Shown: positions 52,337 to 60,783 of the stretch, piece after piece
How positions within the stretch are numbered: the stretch's first letter is position 1
Layout: each line of letters starts with the position of its first letter
Assembly: GCA_046582185.1 (NCBI GenBank)
Contig: JAYGEX010000028.1
Location: 1 to 64,000 of the forward strand
DNA from: GCA-002726655 sp046582185
GTDB taxonomy: Bacteria; Pseudomonadota; Gammaproteobacteria; Pseudomonadales; Azotimanducaceae
DNA: 64,000 bases
Direction: 5' to 3'
Made by a program: the position numbers and the translations under genes
Notes under the pieces: generated by a model
Seen by the model: the letters and a program-made list of their open reading frames with translations, nothing else
Databases searched by the model: none
Told to the model about the DNA's origin: nothing

Positions 52337-53332
52337 ATGCCTAGAATATTTCCAGAAACCAGACTGCGCCGTATGCGCTCCAACCCATTTACACGTCGGC
52401 TCATGAGGGAGAATCAGCTAACGGTTGACGATCTTATCTATCCGGTGTTTGTCATTGAGGGAGAAAATCAGACAGAGGCTGTACCCAGTATGCCTGGCAT
52501 TAGTCGACTCACCATTGATCTTCTGGTGAAAGAGGCACGCGAACTGGCCGAGCTTGGCATTCCTCTGCTGGCACTCTTCCCTGTCGTTTCCCCTGAACTG
52601 AAGACAGGCGAGGGCGAAGAATCCTTTAATAGTGATGGACTGACCCAGCGAGCTGTGCGAGCCATTAAAGCAGCTGGAATCAACATTGGGGTGATGACCG
52701 ATGTCGCACTGGATCCCTATACCAGCCACGGACAAGACGGGCTGCTGGATGAGAACGGTTATGTTGCCAATGACATCACTCTGGAAGTATTGGTCAAACA
52801 GGCTCTGAGCCATGCAGAGGCGGGCGTCGATATCATCGCACCCTCGGACATGATGGACGGCCGTATCGGCAAGATCCGGCAAGTCCTGGAGGCCAACCAT
52901 TACCACAACACGAAAATTATGGCCTATTCTGCGAAATATGCCTCCGCCTATTACGGACCGTTTCGGGATGCCGTCGGCTCAGCTGCGAATCTCGGCTCAG
53001 GGGACAAACATACATACCAGATGGACCCCGCCAATAGCGATGAGGCATTACAGGAAGTCGCAATGGATTTGGAAGAGGGTGCCGATATGGTCATGGTTAA
53101 GCCTGGCATGCCTTACCTGGATATCGTAAGGCGCGTAAAAGATGAATTTGGTGTGCCAACGATGGTCTACCAGGTCAGCGGCGAATACGCGATGCATATG
53201 GCGGCGATTGAGAATGGATGGCTCGATGAAAAGGTCATTCAGGAATCTTTGTTGGCAATGAAGAGGGCCGGCGCAGATGCTATTTTGACATATTTCGCCA
53301 AGCGGGTCGCAATTTCACTAAAATCTAAATAG
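52337..53332 (+). CDS. hemB: Porphobilinogen synthase (5-aminolevulinate dehydratase)
   Basis: 331 residues. It condenses two 5-aminolevulinates to porphobilinogen. Schiff-base lysines are Lys200 (IMAYSAKYASAYYG) and Lys255 (VMVKPGMPY). The metal segment is DVALDPYTSHGQDG (122-135): Asp/Ala replace the three cysteines of zinc-type enzymes, so this is the Mg-dependent type known from Pseudomonas. MPRIFPETRLRRMRSN matches the family start. A dispersed repeat begins 7 bases after its stop. Confidence 0.96.
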   Translation: MPRIFPETRLRRMRSNPFTRRLMRENQLTVDDLIYPVFVIEGENQTEAVPSMPGISRLTIDLLVKEARELAELGIPLLALFPVVSPELKTGEGEESFNSDGLTQRAVRAIKAAGINIGVMTDVALDPYTSHGQDGLLDENGYVANDITLEVLVKQALSHAEAGVDIIAPSDMMDGRIGKIRQVLEANHYHNTKIMAYSAKYASAYYGPFRDAVGSAANLGSGDKHTYQMDPANSDEALQEVAMDLEEGADMVMVKPGMPYLDIVRRVKDEFGVPTMVYQVSGEYAMHMAAIENGWLDEKVIQESLLAMKRAGADAILTYFAKRVAISLKSK

Positions 53333-53338
53333 TTCTAG

Positions 53339-53458
53339 CCGGATTCTAAGACCTCCGATATTACTTCCTTCTTAAGCAATAGATTTTGTTAGCTAAATAA
53401 AATTGAGTTTAACGTCTGTTTCTCAAATTTGCGTATTTCAGGACAGGAACTAACTGGC
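53339..53458 (+). repeat. Dispersed intergenic repeat, copy 4 (forward)
   Basis: Ordered blocks: CCGATATTACTTCCTTCTTA, AGATTTTGTTAGCTAA, TGCGTATTTCAGGACAGGAA then CTAACTGGCCA. It lies directly behind hemB. Its end is matched in reverse by copy 5 behind trxA (GGACAGGAACT...TGGCCA), so the two bracket trxA. Confidence 0.68.
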
Positions 53459-53537
53459 CAAAACATGGCAAAGCCTTGCCAGACGCGAGGCCAGTAGAAA
53501 AACCTGATCGATGTTTACTATTTGTGACTGTTAGTTG

Positions 53538-53566
53538 TTGAGAATTTGCCGTCGCCGGAATAGGAT
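53538..53566 (+). promoter_or_regulatory. Sigma-70 promoter of trxA
   Basis: TTGAGA (-35, 53538-53543) and TAGGAT (-10, 53561-53566) with a 17-base spacer. The trxA ATG is 43 bases further on. Confidence 0.65.
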
Positions 53567-53608
53567 AGCCCTCTCATTGAAACGCAATATCCCCGGAGAT
53601 TTTTTAAA

Positions 53609-53932
53609 ATGGCAGAAATTAGTCACGTATCTGACGCCAGCTTCGAAAGTGAAGTTATTAACTCAGATATACCCGTTCTCGTTGATTATTGGGCGGAGTG
53701 GTGTGGGCCTTGCAAAGTTATCGCACCAGTACTTGAAGAGATAGCGTCTGAATATGATGGAAAAATGAAAATCTGCAAGCTTGATATAGATGCCAATGAC
53801 CAGACACCACCAAAGTATGGAATTCGCGGAATTCCGACATTAATGCTCTTTAAGAATGGTGCGGTCGAGGCAACAAAAGTGGGTGCACTGTCAAAGTCTC
53901 AACTGACGGCCTTTCTCGACAGCAACATCTAG
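53609..53932 (+). CDS. trxA: Thioredoxin 1
   Basis: 107 residues with the redox site W31-C-G-P-C35 in YWAEWCGPCK, cis-proline in GIRGIPTLMLF and the closing GALSKSQLTAFL. It is a general cytoplasmic dithiol reductant. It lies upstream of rho, as in Pseudomonas and E. coli. It has its own promoter and is bracketed by oppositely oriented repeat copies, which start 3-6 bases behind its stop and about 150 bases before its start. Confidence 0.97.
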   Translation: MAEISHVSDASFESEVINSDIPVLVDYWAEWCGPCKVIAPVLEEIASEYDGKMKICKLDIDANDQTPPKYGIRGIPTLMLFKNGAVEATKVGALSKSQLTAFLDSNI

Positions 53933-54336
53933 CCTGGCCAGTTCCTGTCCGGGAGGTACATAAACTGAATGGAAAACGCAGAACCAATGTATTGTTAGGG
54001 CGCAAATTCAATCACTTACGAGTAATTTTCGGACTCGATTGGGTACTGGAAGCCTTGGCATCCAAGCCAGCATAGACAAGGCCTAATAGGGCTGGAATAA
54101 TATTTGGCGATTAAGAAAGTAGTTGACAAATTACATCAAAAATATCATTTTTACACTTTGCAAAGATTACAAACAGACAGCGTTAAAAAATATATTTGAC
54201 TGATTCGTGAGAAATTGCTCAAATTGACTCTTCAGATCGCCGTCCGATTCGAAATCCCTTTCCAGTTTTACATTCCATCAAAATTAAATCCTGACGCATG
54301 CGCGTCACTCCCATCTGAAATTAACAAGTGACTTTA
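53933..54336 (+). promoter_or_regulatory. rho leader and promoter region
   Basis: This 404-base gap holds repeat copy 5, then a TTGACA (54123-54128) as a -35 candidate with no clean -10 at normal spacing, and a long AT-rich leader up to the rho ATG. rho is autoregulated by attenuation in E. coli through a long untranslated leader; a similar arrangement is plausible here but no leader peptide is obvious. Confidence 0.45.
53938..54035 (-). repeat. Dispersed intergenic repeat, copy 5 (reverse)
   Basis: On the minus strand it reads CGAGTCCGAAAATTACTCGT, AAGTGATTGAATTTGCGCCC, TAACA, then GGTTCTGCGTTTTCC and ends TCCCGGACAGGAACTGG. It begins 3-6 bases after the trxA stop. Confidence 0.68.
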
Positions 54337-55596
54337 ATGAATTTAACTGACCTCAAAGCAAAACCCATTCCAGAACTGCTAGAAATTGCCCATGAAATGG
54401 GATTGGAAAATCTTGGCCGGTCAAGAAAGCAGGAAATAATCGCCAGCGTGCTGCGGAAACACGCAAAGGGTGGCGAAGCGATCTATGGCGACGGTACGCT
54501 GGAAATCCTCCAGGATGGATTCGGCTTCCTTCGTTCCGCAGACAGTTCCTACCTGGCAGGCCCAGATGATATATACGTGTCCCCAAGCCAAATTAGAAGG
54601 TTCAACCTACGAACTGGCGACAGCCTATCTGGAAAGATCAGACCACCGAAAGACAGTGAACGTTACTTTGCATTACTCAAAGTAGACCAAATCAACTTTA
54701 CGGATCCGGCTGAATCCAAGAAAAAAATCCTGTTTGAGAACCTGACGCCACTATTTCCTGATAAACCCTTGTTACTCGAAGCCGGCAACGGTAGCACGGA
54801 AGACCTTACTGCCCGCATCATCGACCTGACCGCGCCAATCGGAAAGGGTCAACGGGGGTTGATTGTCTCCCCACCTAAAGCCGGTAAAACACTAATTCTT
54901 CAGAATATTGCCCAGTCCATCGTTCGAAACAATCCCGAGATTCATCTAATCGTACTACTGATTGATGAGCGCCCGGAGGAAGTAACCGAAATGCAACGTT
55001 CCGTTAGAGGGGAGGTGGTCGCCAGCACCTTCGACGAACCACCTTCGCGCCATGTGCAGGTGTGTGAGATGGTTATTGAGAAAGCAAAGCGTCTGGTAGA
55101 GCACAAGAAAGACGTTGTCATCCTTCTTGATTCCATCACACGACTGGCTCGCGCCTACAACACCGTCATTCCAGCATCAGGAAAGGTACTGACCGGTGGT
55201 GTCGACGCTCATGCATTGGAACGACCAAAGCGATTCTTTGGTGCTGCGCGAAATATTGAAGAGGGTGGTAGCCTTACAATTATCGCAACCTGCCTGGTCG
55301 ATACTGGTTCAAAAATGGACGAAGTCATCTATGAAGAATTTAAGGGCACTGGCAATCTGGAACTTCATCTCGAAAGAAAAATTGCAGAAAAACGCGTCTA
55401 TCCTGCCATCAACATCAGGCGTTCCGGCACTCGCCGCGAAGATCTATTGATGTCAGAAGAAGAATTACAGAAAGTCTGGATCCTTCGTAAAATCCTTCAC
55501 GAGATGGATGATCTGGCTGCGATAGAGTTTCTGCTGGATCGGATAAAAAAGACAAAATCCAATGAAGAGTTCTTCTCGTCAATGAGGAGAACCTAG
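54337..55596 (+). CDS. rho: Transcription termination factor Rho
   Basis: 419 residues from ATG 54337 (MNLTDLKAKPIPELLEIAHE), identical in length to E. coli Rho; the in-frame GTG at 54328 adds only three residues. The RNA-binding OB domain has DGFGFLRSADSSYLAGPDDI. ATPase Walker A is SPPKAGKT, followed by VVASTFDEPPSRHVQVCEMV and the Q/R-loop region ILTGGVDAHALERPKR-like sequence (KVLTGGVDAHALERPKRFFG). It forms the hexameric helicase that ends transcripts. Confidence 0.98.
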   Translation: MNLTDLKAKPIPELLEIAHEMGLENLGRSRKQEIIASVLRKHAKGGEAIYGDGTLEILQDGFGFLRSADSSYLAGPDDIYVSPSQIRRFNLRTGDSLSGKIRPPKDSERYFALLKVDQINFTDPAESKKKILFENLTPLFPDKPLLLEAGNGSTEDLTARIIDLTAPIGKGQRGLIVSPPKAGKTLILQNIAQSIVRNNPEIHLIVLLIDERPEEVTEMQRSVRGEVVASTFDEPPSRHVQVCEMVIEKAKRLVEHKKDVVILLDSITRLARAYNTVIPASGKVLTGGVDAHALERPKRFFGAARNIEEGGSLTIIATCLVDTGSKMDEVIYEEFKGTGNLELHLERKIAEKRVYPAINIRRSGTRREDLLMSEEELQKVWILRKILHEMDDLAAIEFLLDRIKKTKSNEEFFSSMRRT

Positions 55597-55699
55597 GCAA
55601 CATTAGTCCAGACAGGGCCGACAGTCCCGACTTAAAAATGAAGCACGCCGAATTTCTATTTGTATCAAGTACCAAACCCCTGCATTTAAGTTGTGAACT

Positions 55700-56419
55700 A
55701 TGAAGCGTATTAATTGTCCTGTTAGATCAATTAAATACTTCAATGAAGATACCCGCATGGTTTTGCTGGAATTTCCAGATGGGGAACAGATCGACTTTAA
55801 AGCAGGTCAATATCTCGAAATTGTATTGCCTGGTAAGAATTGCCCATTCTCTATTGCCAGTTCACCAGATCGAAAAGATGCCATTGAATTACATATTCGG
55901 CCTACGCCAGATTCTGAAGATTCCGTTGAGATCGAGAAATTACTGGACAATGGCGCTGATCATATCGAGATCAATTTCCCCTTGGGTGATTGCACTCTGG
56001 AGGCAGCGCCTGACAACTCCCTGATTTTACTTGCAGCGAGCACCGGGGTTACGCAGATGAACAGCATCATCGAATACCTTGCGCCAAACGGATTTAGTCA
56101 GCCTATCCACCTTTACTGGGGCGTCGTCGCAGATAAAGATTTGTATCTTAGCAATCACTTTCAAGCGCTCGAGCAAGAGCACAGAAATTTTCACTATACC
56201 CCCGTCGTTAGTGAACCGGCGACCTCTCCGGATTGGCAAGGCCGCAGTGGCCTCGTGGGTGAAATCGCGCTGGAAGATTTTGATGACTTATCCGATGTCA
56301 TCGTATACGTTGGCGGCAGCCCGGGCATGGTTTACGCGACGCTGGATGCCTTTATGTCGCGTGGATTACCAGAGGCAAACATGTTCTCCGATGTATTTTC
56401 ATATGCGCCCAGGTCTTAG
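55700..56419 (+). CDS. NAD(P)H-flavin reductase (Fre-like)
   Basis: 239 residues of ferredoxin-reductase fold without an iron-sulfur domain. The FAD-binding barrel has FKAGQYLEIVLP and CPFSIASSPDR (R-x-Y-S-like). The nucleotide domain has LILLAASTGVTQMNSIIEYL and VYVGGSPGMVYATLDAF. It reduces free flavins and perhaps ferric compounds. Downstream of rho, as in Pseudomonas, where ubiD lies between them; ubiD is absent here. Prenylated-FMN-dependent UbiD needs reduced FMN, so the neighbourhood may be a remnant. Confidence 0.86.
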   Translation: MKRINCPVRSIKYFNEDTRMVLLEFPDGEQIDFKAGQYLEIVLPGKNCPFSIASSPDRKDAIELHIRPTPDSEDSVEIEKLLDNGADHIEINFPLGDCTLEAAPDNSLILLAASTGVTQMNSIIEYLAPNGFSQPIHLYWGVVADKDLYLSNHFQALEQEHRNFHYTPVVSEPATSPDWQGRSGLVGEIALEDFDDLSDVIVYVGGSPGMVYATLDAFMSRGLPEANMFSDVFSYAPRS

Positions 56420-56483
56420 GTCATGGGTTATTAAGTCTTAGGGCGAGGAAATATCCAATCCACGCCATCTAGCGTGTTCCGGA

Positions 56484-57632
56484 CTATTTAAGTTTTAGTG
56501 CCGACTTCAGGTGATTGTTACTTTTCAGATACTCGCCATCAAATGACAACATTCCCGCGAGGCGGATATTCGCCTCACGCGTAGATTGCAAAGCAACGCT
56601 CCTTTCAAAGGCCTCGCGCGCCTTGCCTCTGTCTCCTAACTGCTCATGCAGCTTGCCAAGGCATAGTTGCAAGGCTGCATCATCTGCGTGTTTTTTGTAC
56701 CATGTCTCAGCTTGCTTCAGCCTCTTGTTGAGCAACTGACCGCCAAGATCGCCGTATAGCTCGACTAATTCTGGCTGCCAGTTTTCCTTGATCACCTGCC
56801 TGAGAACATTTTCCGCGTCGTCGTTCATCTTCATCATCCGGCAATAGGACATCACCACATCCTTGTCGGCCCTGACTTTCTTTGACAGGTTTTTGTAGAT
56901 AATCCTGGCACTGTCCTCGGATAGTCCAGGTTCGCAAATTCGTGCGAGAACCACATCCTTTTCAAATTGATCATAAGCCTCGATGGTCATTAGTTTCTTG
57001 AGGTGCGGTAGCAGCTCTAACAAACCTTGCCAATCTCCGAGATTAAACAGGGCGTCTTTTTTCAGGGACACGACCCTGTGATTATTGAGCGTAACCTCCG
57101 ATAAGGCCTCGAGACAGTTATCCCAGAGCCCAGCCTCGGCATTCATGCCCGCCGAAGCAATTGCTGCGGCCTGGGACATGGTGGAATCTTGTTCTATCCC
57201 AAGGCGAAGATGGCTCTCCCTGCCTTCCTCGTTTCCAGTTTTGTTGGCGGCTTCGGCGGCCAGAATCAGATTTATGGCGCTCGATGAATTATTTTCCACA
57301 CCTCCCAGCAAAAACTTTTCGGCACGATCATATTCACCTTCCAGATAATATCTGAGCCCCTTGGCTGTTAAGGTCAATGCTCGGGTCGATTTTCTCTCAT
57401 CACGCCAGTTTCGATAATAACCACTACTGTTAAACATAAACTTGAACAGTCGAACACTGTAATAGATGACCGCAACCAGGGTAAGCAGCAAGCCCAATGC
57501 TACCCACAAGCTTGTCTGCATGCTTGCACCTTCATACGAGACGAGCACGTAGCCCGGATCACGAGAGATGAGTGTTCCGAGCCCGCCCGCCAGGGCAATG
57601 ACGCCAAGAATTATCAGCAAGGACCGCTTCAT
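56484..57632 (-). CDS. hemY: HemY, TPR-containing inner-membrane protein
   Basis: 382 residues. Two N-terminal membrane helices (LLIILGVIALAGGLGTLI and SLWVALGLLLTLVAVIYYSV) anchor the protein, and the rest is TPR helices (YYLEGEYDRAEKFLLGGVEN and AALQLCLGKLHEQLGDRGKA). The proteobacterial HemY is associated with late haem biosynthesis genes but is not an oxidase. It is the last gene of hemCDXY; its start overlaps the hemX stop by four bases. Confidence 0.92.
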   Translation of the reverse strand: MKRSLLIILGVIALAGGLGTLISRDPGYVLVSYEGASMQTSLWVALGLLLTLVAVIYYSVRLFKFMFNSSGYYRNWRDERKSTRALTLTAKGLRYYLEGEYDRAEKFLLGGVENNSSSAINLILAAEAANKTGNEEGRESHLRLGIEQDSTMSQAAAIASAGMNAEAGLWDNCLEALSEVTLNNHRVVSLKKDALFNLGDWQGLLELLPHLKKLMTIEAYDQFEKDVVLARICEPGLSEDSARIIYKNLSKKVRADKDVVMSYCRMMKMNDDAENVLRQVIKENWQPELVELYGDLGGQLLNKRLKQAETWYKKHADDAALQLCLGKLHEQLGDRGKAREAFERSVALQSTREANIRLAGMLSFDGEYLKSNNHLKSALKLK

Positions 57633-58795
57633 GATTTTTTACTTGCTTCATGAAAGCTGGCCATCAAGCCTCTAATCTCCCTTAAGGACGCGGTCACATT
57701 CGGAAGCTTTTGCTCTACCTTGATTTCGCGAAGGCCCTCGAGCCCTTCCAACATCACAATTGTTGAACGCAACTCCGGATCAAAGTATTTCCTGACCCAC
57801 GCATCAGCCTCATTCAGGCTGGTGTTATATACCGCCGCGTTGTTAGCCAGTAGTGCAATTTGTGACATCTCTAATTTGAGTATCAGGTTCTGGCGCAGGT
57901 AGTAAGTTTCTTCAGGTGGGAGTATTCGCGTGATCTCCATTTCATCTCGCCGAAAATCCACAAGACTGGCGAGCCGCTTTCCAGCTTTCGAGATAAATGC
58001 CAGCAATCTATCCAGCATACCAATGCTCGCTTCTGTGGACTCACTGCTGTCGATAAATGTAGATGAGTAGTTGAGCTCTTTCTGACGAAGTTCATCTACT
58101 TTACCTGCGAGTGCAGAGAGGCGTAAATATATACCCTCTTTATCCAATAGATTCACCGCTTCGAGCTCTGCAATATCCGCAGCGATCGCTTGCCTTAGTG
58201 GAAAGGCCGTGAGTCCTTGAGCACTGGAGATAATATTGTCTGCGGCCTTCAGCATGGAAAGCGCACCGCCTGGATCTCGCTCCATCAATACTCGTTGATT
58301 AGCCATGCGCAATAGATAATCTACCTCCGCCAGCAACCAGTCACTACTGACAGTACCACTGTTATTATCAATATCATTGATTCGACTCTGAAGATCCTCC
58401 ATCAGGGATTCTTGAGATTGCCGCTCTGTATCCAGCTCACCCTTGATAACTTCAATCTCTTTTGTCCGGACAAGGCTCAGCTGTTCCATCTTCCGGGTCA
58501 TGTCAGCGATCACTCTCCCATTGACCTGAGCTTCCTGCTGTAAACGTTCAAGTTCTGTATCTATTCGAATACCTGCCTCATCATTCTGGGTAAGCATGAC
58601 AAAATATAAGGAGTAAGCGGCGAAGCCGAGCGCCACCAGAGAAAGGAATATCGCAAAGATTGATCCGGCAGATGCCTCGCGTTTATTGCCGGCGGGTCTT
58701 GTATCTTCTTTGTGATCGTCTTCCTTTTCCAAACGGCCAAAGGCTTCATCCAGCTTTGCCTCCTGCTCGTCGACCTTATTTTCAACTTCCGTCAT
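57629..58795 (-). CDS. hemX: HemX, membrane protein of the hemCDXY cluster
   Basis: 388 residues: an acidic N-terminus, one membrane helix (SIFAIFLSLVALGFAAYSLYF-type segment at about 44-64), then a coiled coil (RVIADMTRKMEQLSLVRTKE) and a helical domain with YLLRMANQRVLMERDPGGAL. It is often mislabelled as uroporphyrinogen methyltransferase but lacks SAM motifs; the role is unclear, probably as a membrane scaffold of haem synthesis. It overlaps hemY by four bases. Confidence 0.93.
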   Translation of the reverse strand: MTEVENKVDEQEAKLDEAFGRLEKEDDHKEDTRPAGNKREASAGSIFAIFLSLVALGFAAYSLYFVMLTQNDEAGIRIDTELERLQQEAQVNGRVIADMTRKMEQLSLVRTKEIEVIKGELDTERQSQESLMEDLQSRINDIDNNSGTVSSDWLLAEVDYLLRMANQRVLMERDPGGALSMLKAADNIISSAQGLTAFPLRQAIAADIAELEAVNLLDKEGIYLRLSALAGKVDELRQKELNYSSTFIDSSESTEASIGMLDRLLAFISKAGKRLASLVDFRRDEMEITRILPPEETYYLRQNLILKLEMSQIALLANNAAVYNTSLNEADAWVRKYFDPELRSTIVMLEGLEGLREIKVEQKLPNVTASLREIRGLMASFHEASKKS

Positions 58796-58866
58796 CTTTG
58801 CTGCATCCGTTTATTCTCTCGCCATCATTCTTTCATCATTACTTTTTCAAGGTCACTCTTTCAACA

Positions 58867-59613
58867 TCACTTTTTCAATAAGAAGGCGACTTCCAATAGT
58901 TTCTCAAGCAGTGATTCATCATCAGCACCTTGCGCGCACTGGACCTTATCCATGCCAAGGTCACGAGCAAGAATTTCAAGTCGCTGCGACGGAACCACAA
59001 GCGTTAGTTTACCGATTTCTATACTATTTAGAGAGGCTTGAAGCTGCTTAAGCCCCTCTGCACTTGTAACAACACACAAATTGACCCGATTTTCAACTGT
59101 ATCAGACGCAAGGTCCTGCCCATAGCTTATCGCCGTGCGTTCATAAACCTCCAGATATTGAATGTCCGCGCCCCGATTCGATAGCTCACTCGCCAATAGT
59201 TCGCGGCCTTTGCCACCACGTACGATGAGCACCTTTTGTCCTTGCACCTTTTTCAGCCGCTTCAGGTCCAATAAACCTTCGCTACCAGAACGCTGTGGAA
59301 ATTCTGCGCTGATATCTGCAACTTTGAGCTCGGCAGCTGTGGATTTTCCCACTGCAAACCAATTCAGTTGTGGCCATTGAGGCCAATATTCTTCCAGTAC
59401 CGGCAAGCCAAATTGAACCGCATTTCTACTGATGAATATGATGCAATCATATTCATCCAGGTTCATGACAATGGTCTTTGATTCGGCTGATGCAGGCTTC
59501 GATACAATTTTCAACAGAGGGCGACACAAAGTGCTCATGCCACGTAATTCCAACAGATGCGCCAAGTCATCGTTGAAACCTTCTGGCCTCGTTAGCAGGA
59601 CGCAATGAGCCAT
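58867..59613 (-). CDS. hemD: Uroporphyrinogen-III synthase
   Basis: 248 residues with the family's weakly conserved two-domain pattern: VLLTRPEGFNDDLAHLLELR at the start, IFISRNAVQFGLPVLEE, KVLIVRGGKGRELLASELSN, and the second-half strands CVVTSAEGLKQL and VVPSQRLEILARDLG. It closes and inverts ring D of hydroxymethylbilane. It is downstream of hemC with 79 bases between, and upstream of hemX. Confidence 0.9.
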   Translation of the reverse strand: MAHCVLLTRPEGFNDDLAHLLELRGMSTLCRPLLKIVSKPASAESKTIVMNLDEYDCIIFISRNAVQFGLPVLEEYWPQWPQLNWFAVGKSTAAELKVADISAEFPQRSGSEGLLDLKRLKKVQGQKVLIVRGGKGRELLASELSNRGADIQYLEVYERTAISYGQDLASDTVENRVNLCVVTSAEGLKQLQASLNSIEIGKLTLVVPSQRLEILARDLGMDKVQCAQGADDESLLEKLLEVAFLLKK

Positions 59614-59692
59614 GAGTCAACTCCCACTTTTAATCAGTTTACCGCTGGCGCTTACAATAATTGCAAGTTCATCCACCAGAATATATGCGTCA

Positions 59693-60616
59693 TTAAGGAT
59701 TGGCATCCTTGATTAACTCAGCCGCACCTTTTTCCAACAGTGAAGCAGCGAGCTCCATGGACATTTTTTCCCCATCACGAATATCGCCGCTCATATTCAT
59801 CTTCAGCACTCGATCGCCGGATTCGTTACTAACGAAGGTACTCAAATGAATAGTATCGCCGTCAAGTTCAGCAAAGGCTGCGATAGGTAAATTACATGTC
59901 GCTCCGAGGCCCGCCGTTATCAGACGTTCACATCTGACACAGCAACTGGTCCTGGCATGATCTATATTTGATAGCAGATCGTTAACCCATGTATCGCTCA
60001 TTCGACTCTCAATCCCAACTGCGCCTTGACCAGCTGATGGAATGCATTGCTCCGTGGGTAAATATTCGGTAATTCTGTCTCCCCATCCGAGCCTCGCAAG
60101 ACCCGCGGCAGCCAATATAATGCCATCGAATTCACCGGCATCGAGCTTGTCGAGTCTGGTGCCAACATTTCCCCTGAGTTCTACATAATCCAGATCCGGA
60201 TATTTAGCCTTTAATTGCAGCCTGCGCCGCAGACTGGACGAGCCAATTTTTCCACTGGATGGTATATCCGCGATAGATTGATAATGTACGGATACAAATG
60301 CATCACGTGGATCAGCGCGCTCGCAAATAGCAGTAATGGCGAGACCTTCCGGCAGTATCGACGGCATGTCTTTCATCGAATGAACGGCAATATCAACGTC
60401 CTCATTCAAGAGCGCTAACTCCAGCTCTTTAACGAAGACACCTTTGCCGCCAATGGTACTAAGGGGAGATGACTTATCTCTATCACCCTGGGTTGTCATA
60501 CCGACAATTTCCACCTGAATTTGTGGATGAGCTTCGAGCAGCCTGTCGCGGACATAATTTGCCTGCCACATCGCCAGTGTACTTTCCCTTGTGGCAATTC
60601 TAATTTTATTTCTCAT
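59693..60616 (-). CDS. hemC: Porphobilinogen deaminase (hydroxymethylbilane synthase)
   Basis: 307 residues. The start RIATRESTLAMWQANYVRD, the loop STIGGKGVFVKELE, the substrate site AVHSMKDMP and RRRLQLKAKYPDL are typical. The dipyrromethane cofactor cysteine is Cys241 in GLGATCNLPIAAF. It polymerises four porphobilinogens. It heads hemC-hemD-hemX-hemY on the minus strand, next to algR as in Pseudomonas. Confidence 0.96.
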   Translation of the reverse strand: MRNKIRIATRESTLAMWQANYVRDRLLEAHPQIQVEIVGMTTQGDRDKSSPLSTIGGKGVFVKELELALLNEDVDIAVHSMKDMPSILPEGLAITAICERADPRDAFVSVHYQSIADIPSSGKIGSSSLRRRLQLKAKYPDLDYVELRGNVGTRLDKLDAGEFDGIILAAAGLARLGWGDRITEYLPTEQCIPSAGQGAVGIESRMSDTWVNDLLSNIDHARTSCCVRCERLITAGLGATCNLPIAAFAELDGDTIHLSTFVSNESGDRVLKMNMSGDIRDGEKMSMELAASLLEKGAAELIKDANP

Positions 60617-60730
60617 GTGCTGTTTTGATACAACCTGCGTGACTAGACCAAGGGAAACAGATATTCAAACCTGCATCGAGGAGATATTTTATCACGACTG
60701 AAAAATAAAAATGACGGTGAGCTCTTCACC

Positions 60731-60770
60731 CCCCCCTGCTATTGAATAGCTCATTTGTGTCTCAGGGGGG
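60731..60770. repeat. Inverted repeat with C/G runs between algR and hemC
   Basis: CCCCCCTG (60731-60738) pairs with CAGGGGGG (60763-60770), with a further CTATTGAATAG pairing inside the loop. It lies 13 bases after the algR stop and 115 upstream of hemC. No T-run follows on either side, so it may be a Rho-type or attenuating hairpin. Confidence 0.55.
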
Positions 60771-60783
60771 AATCTATCGTTCT

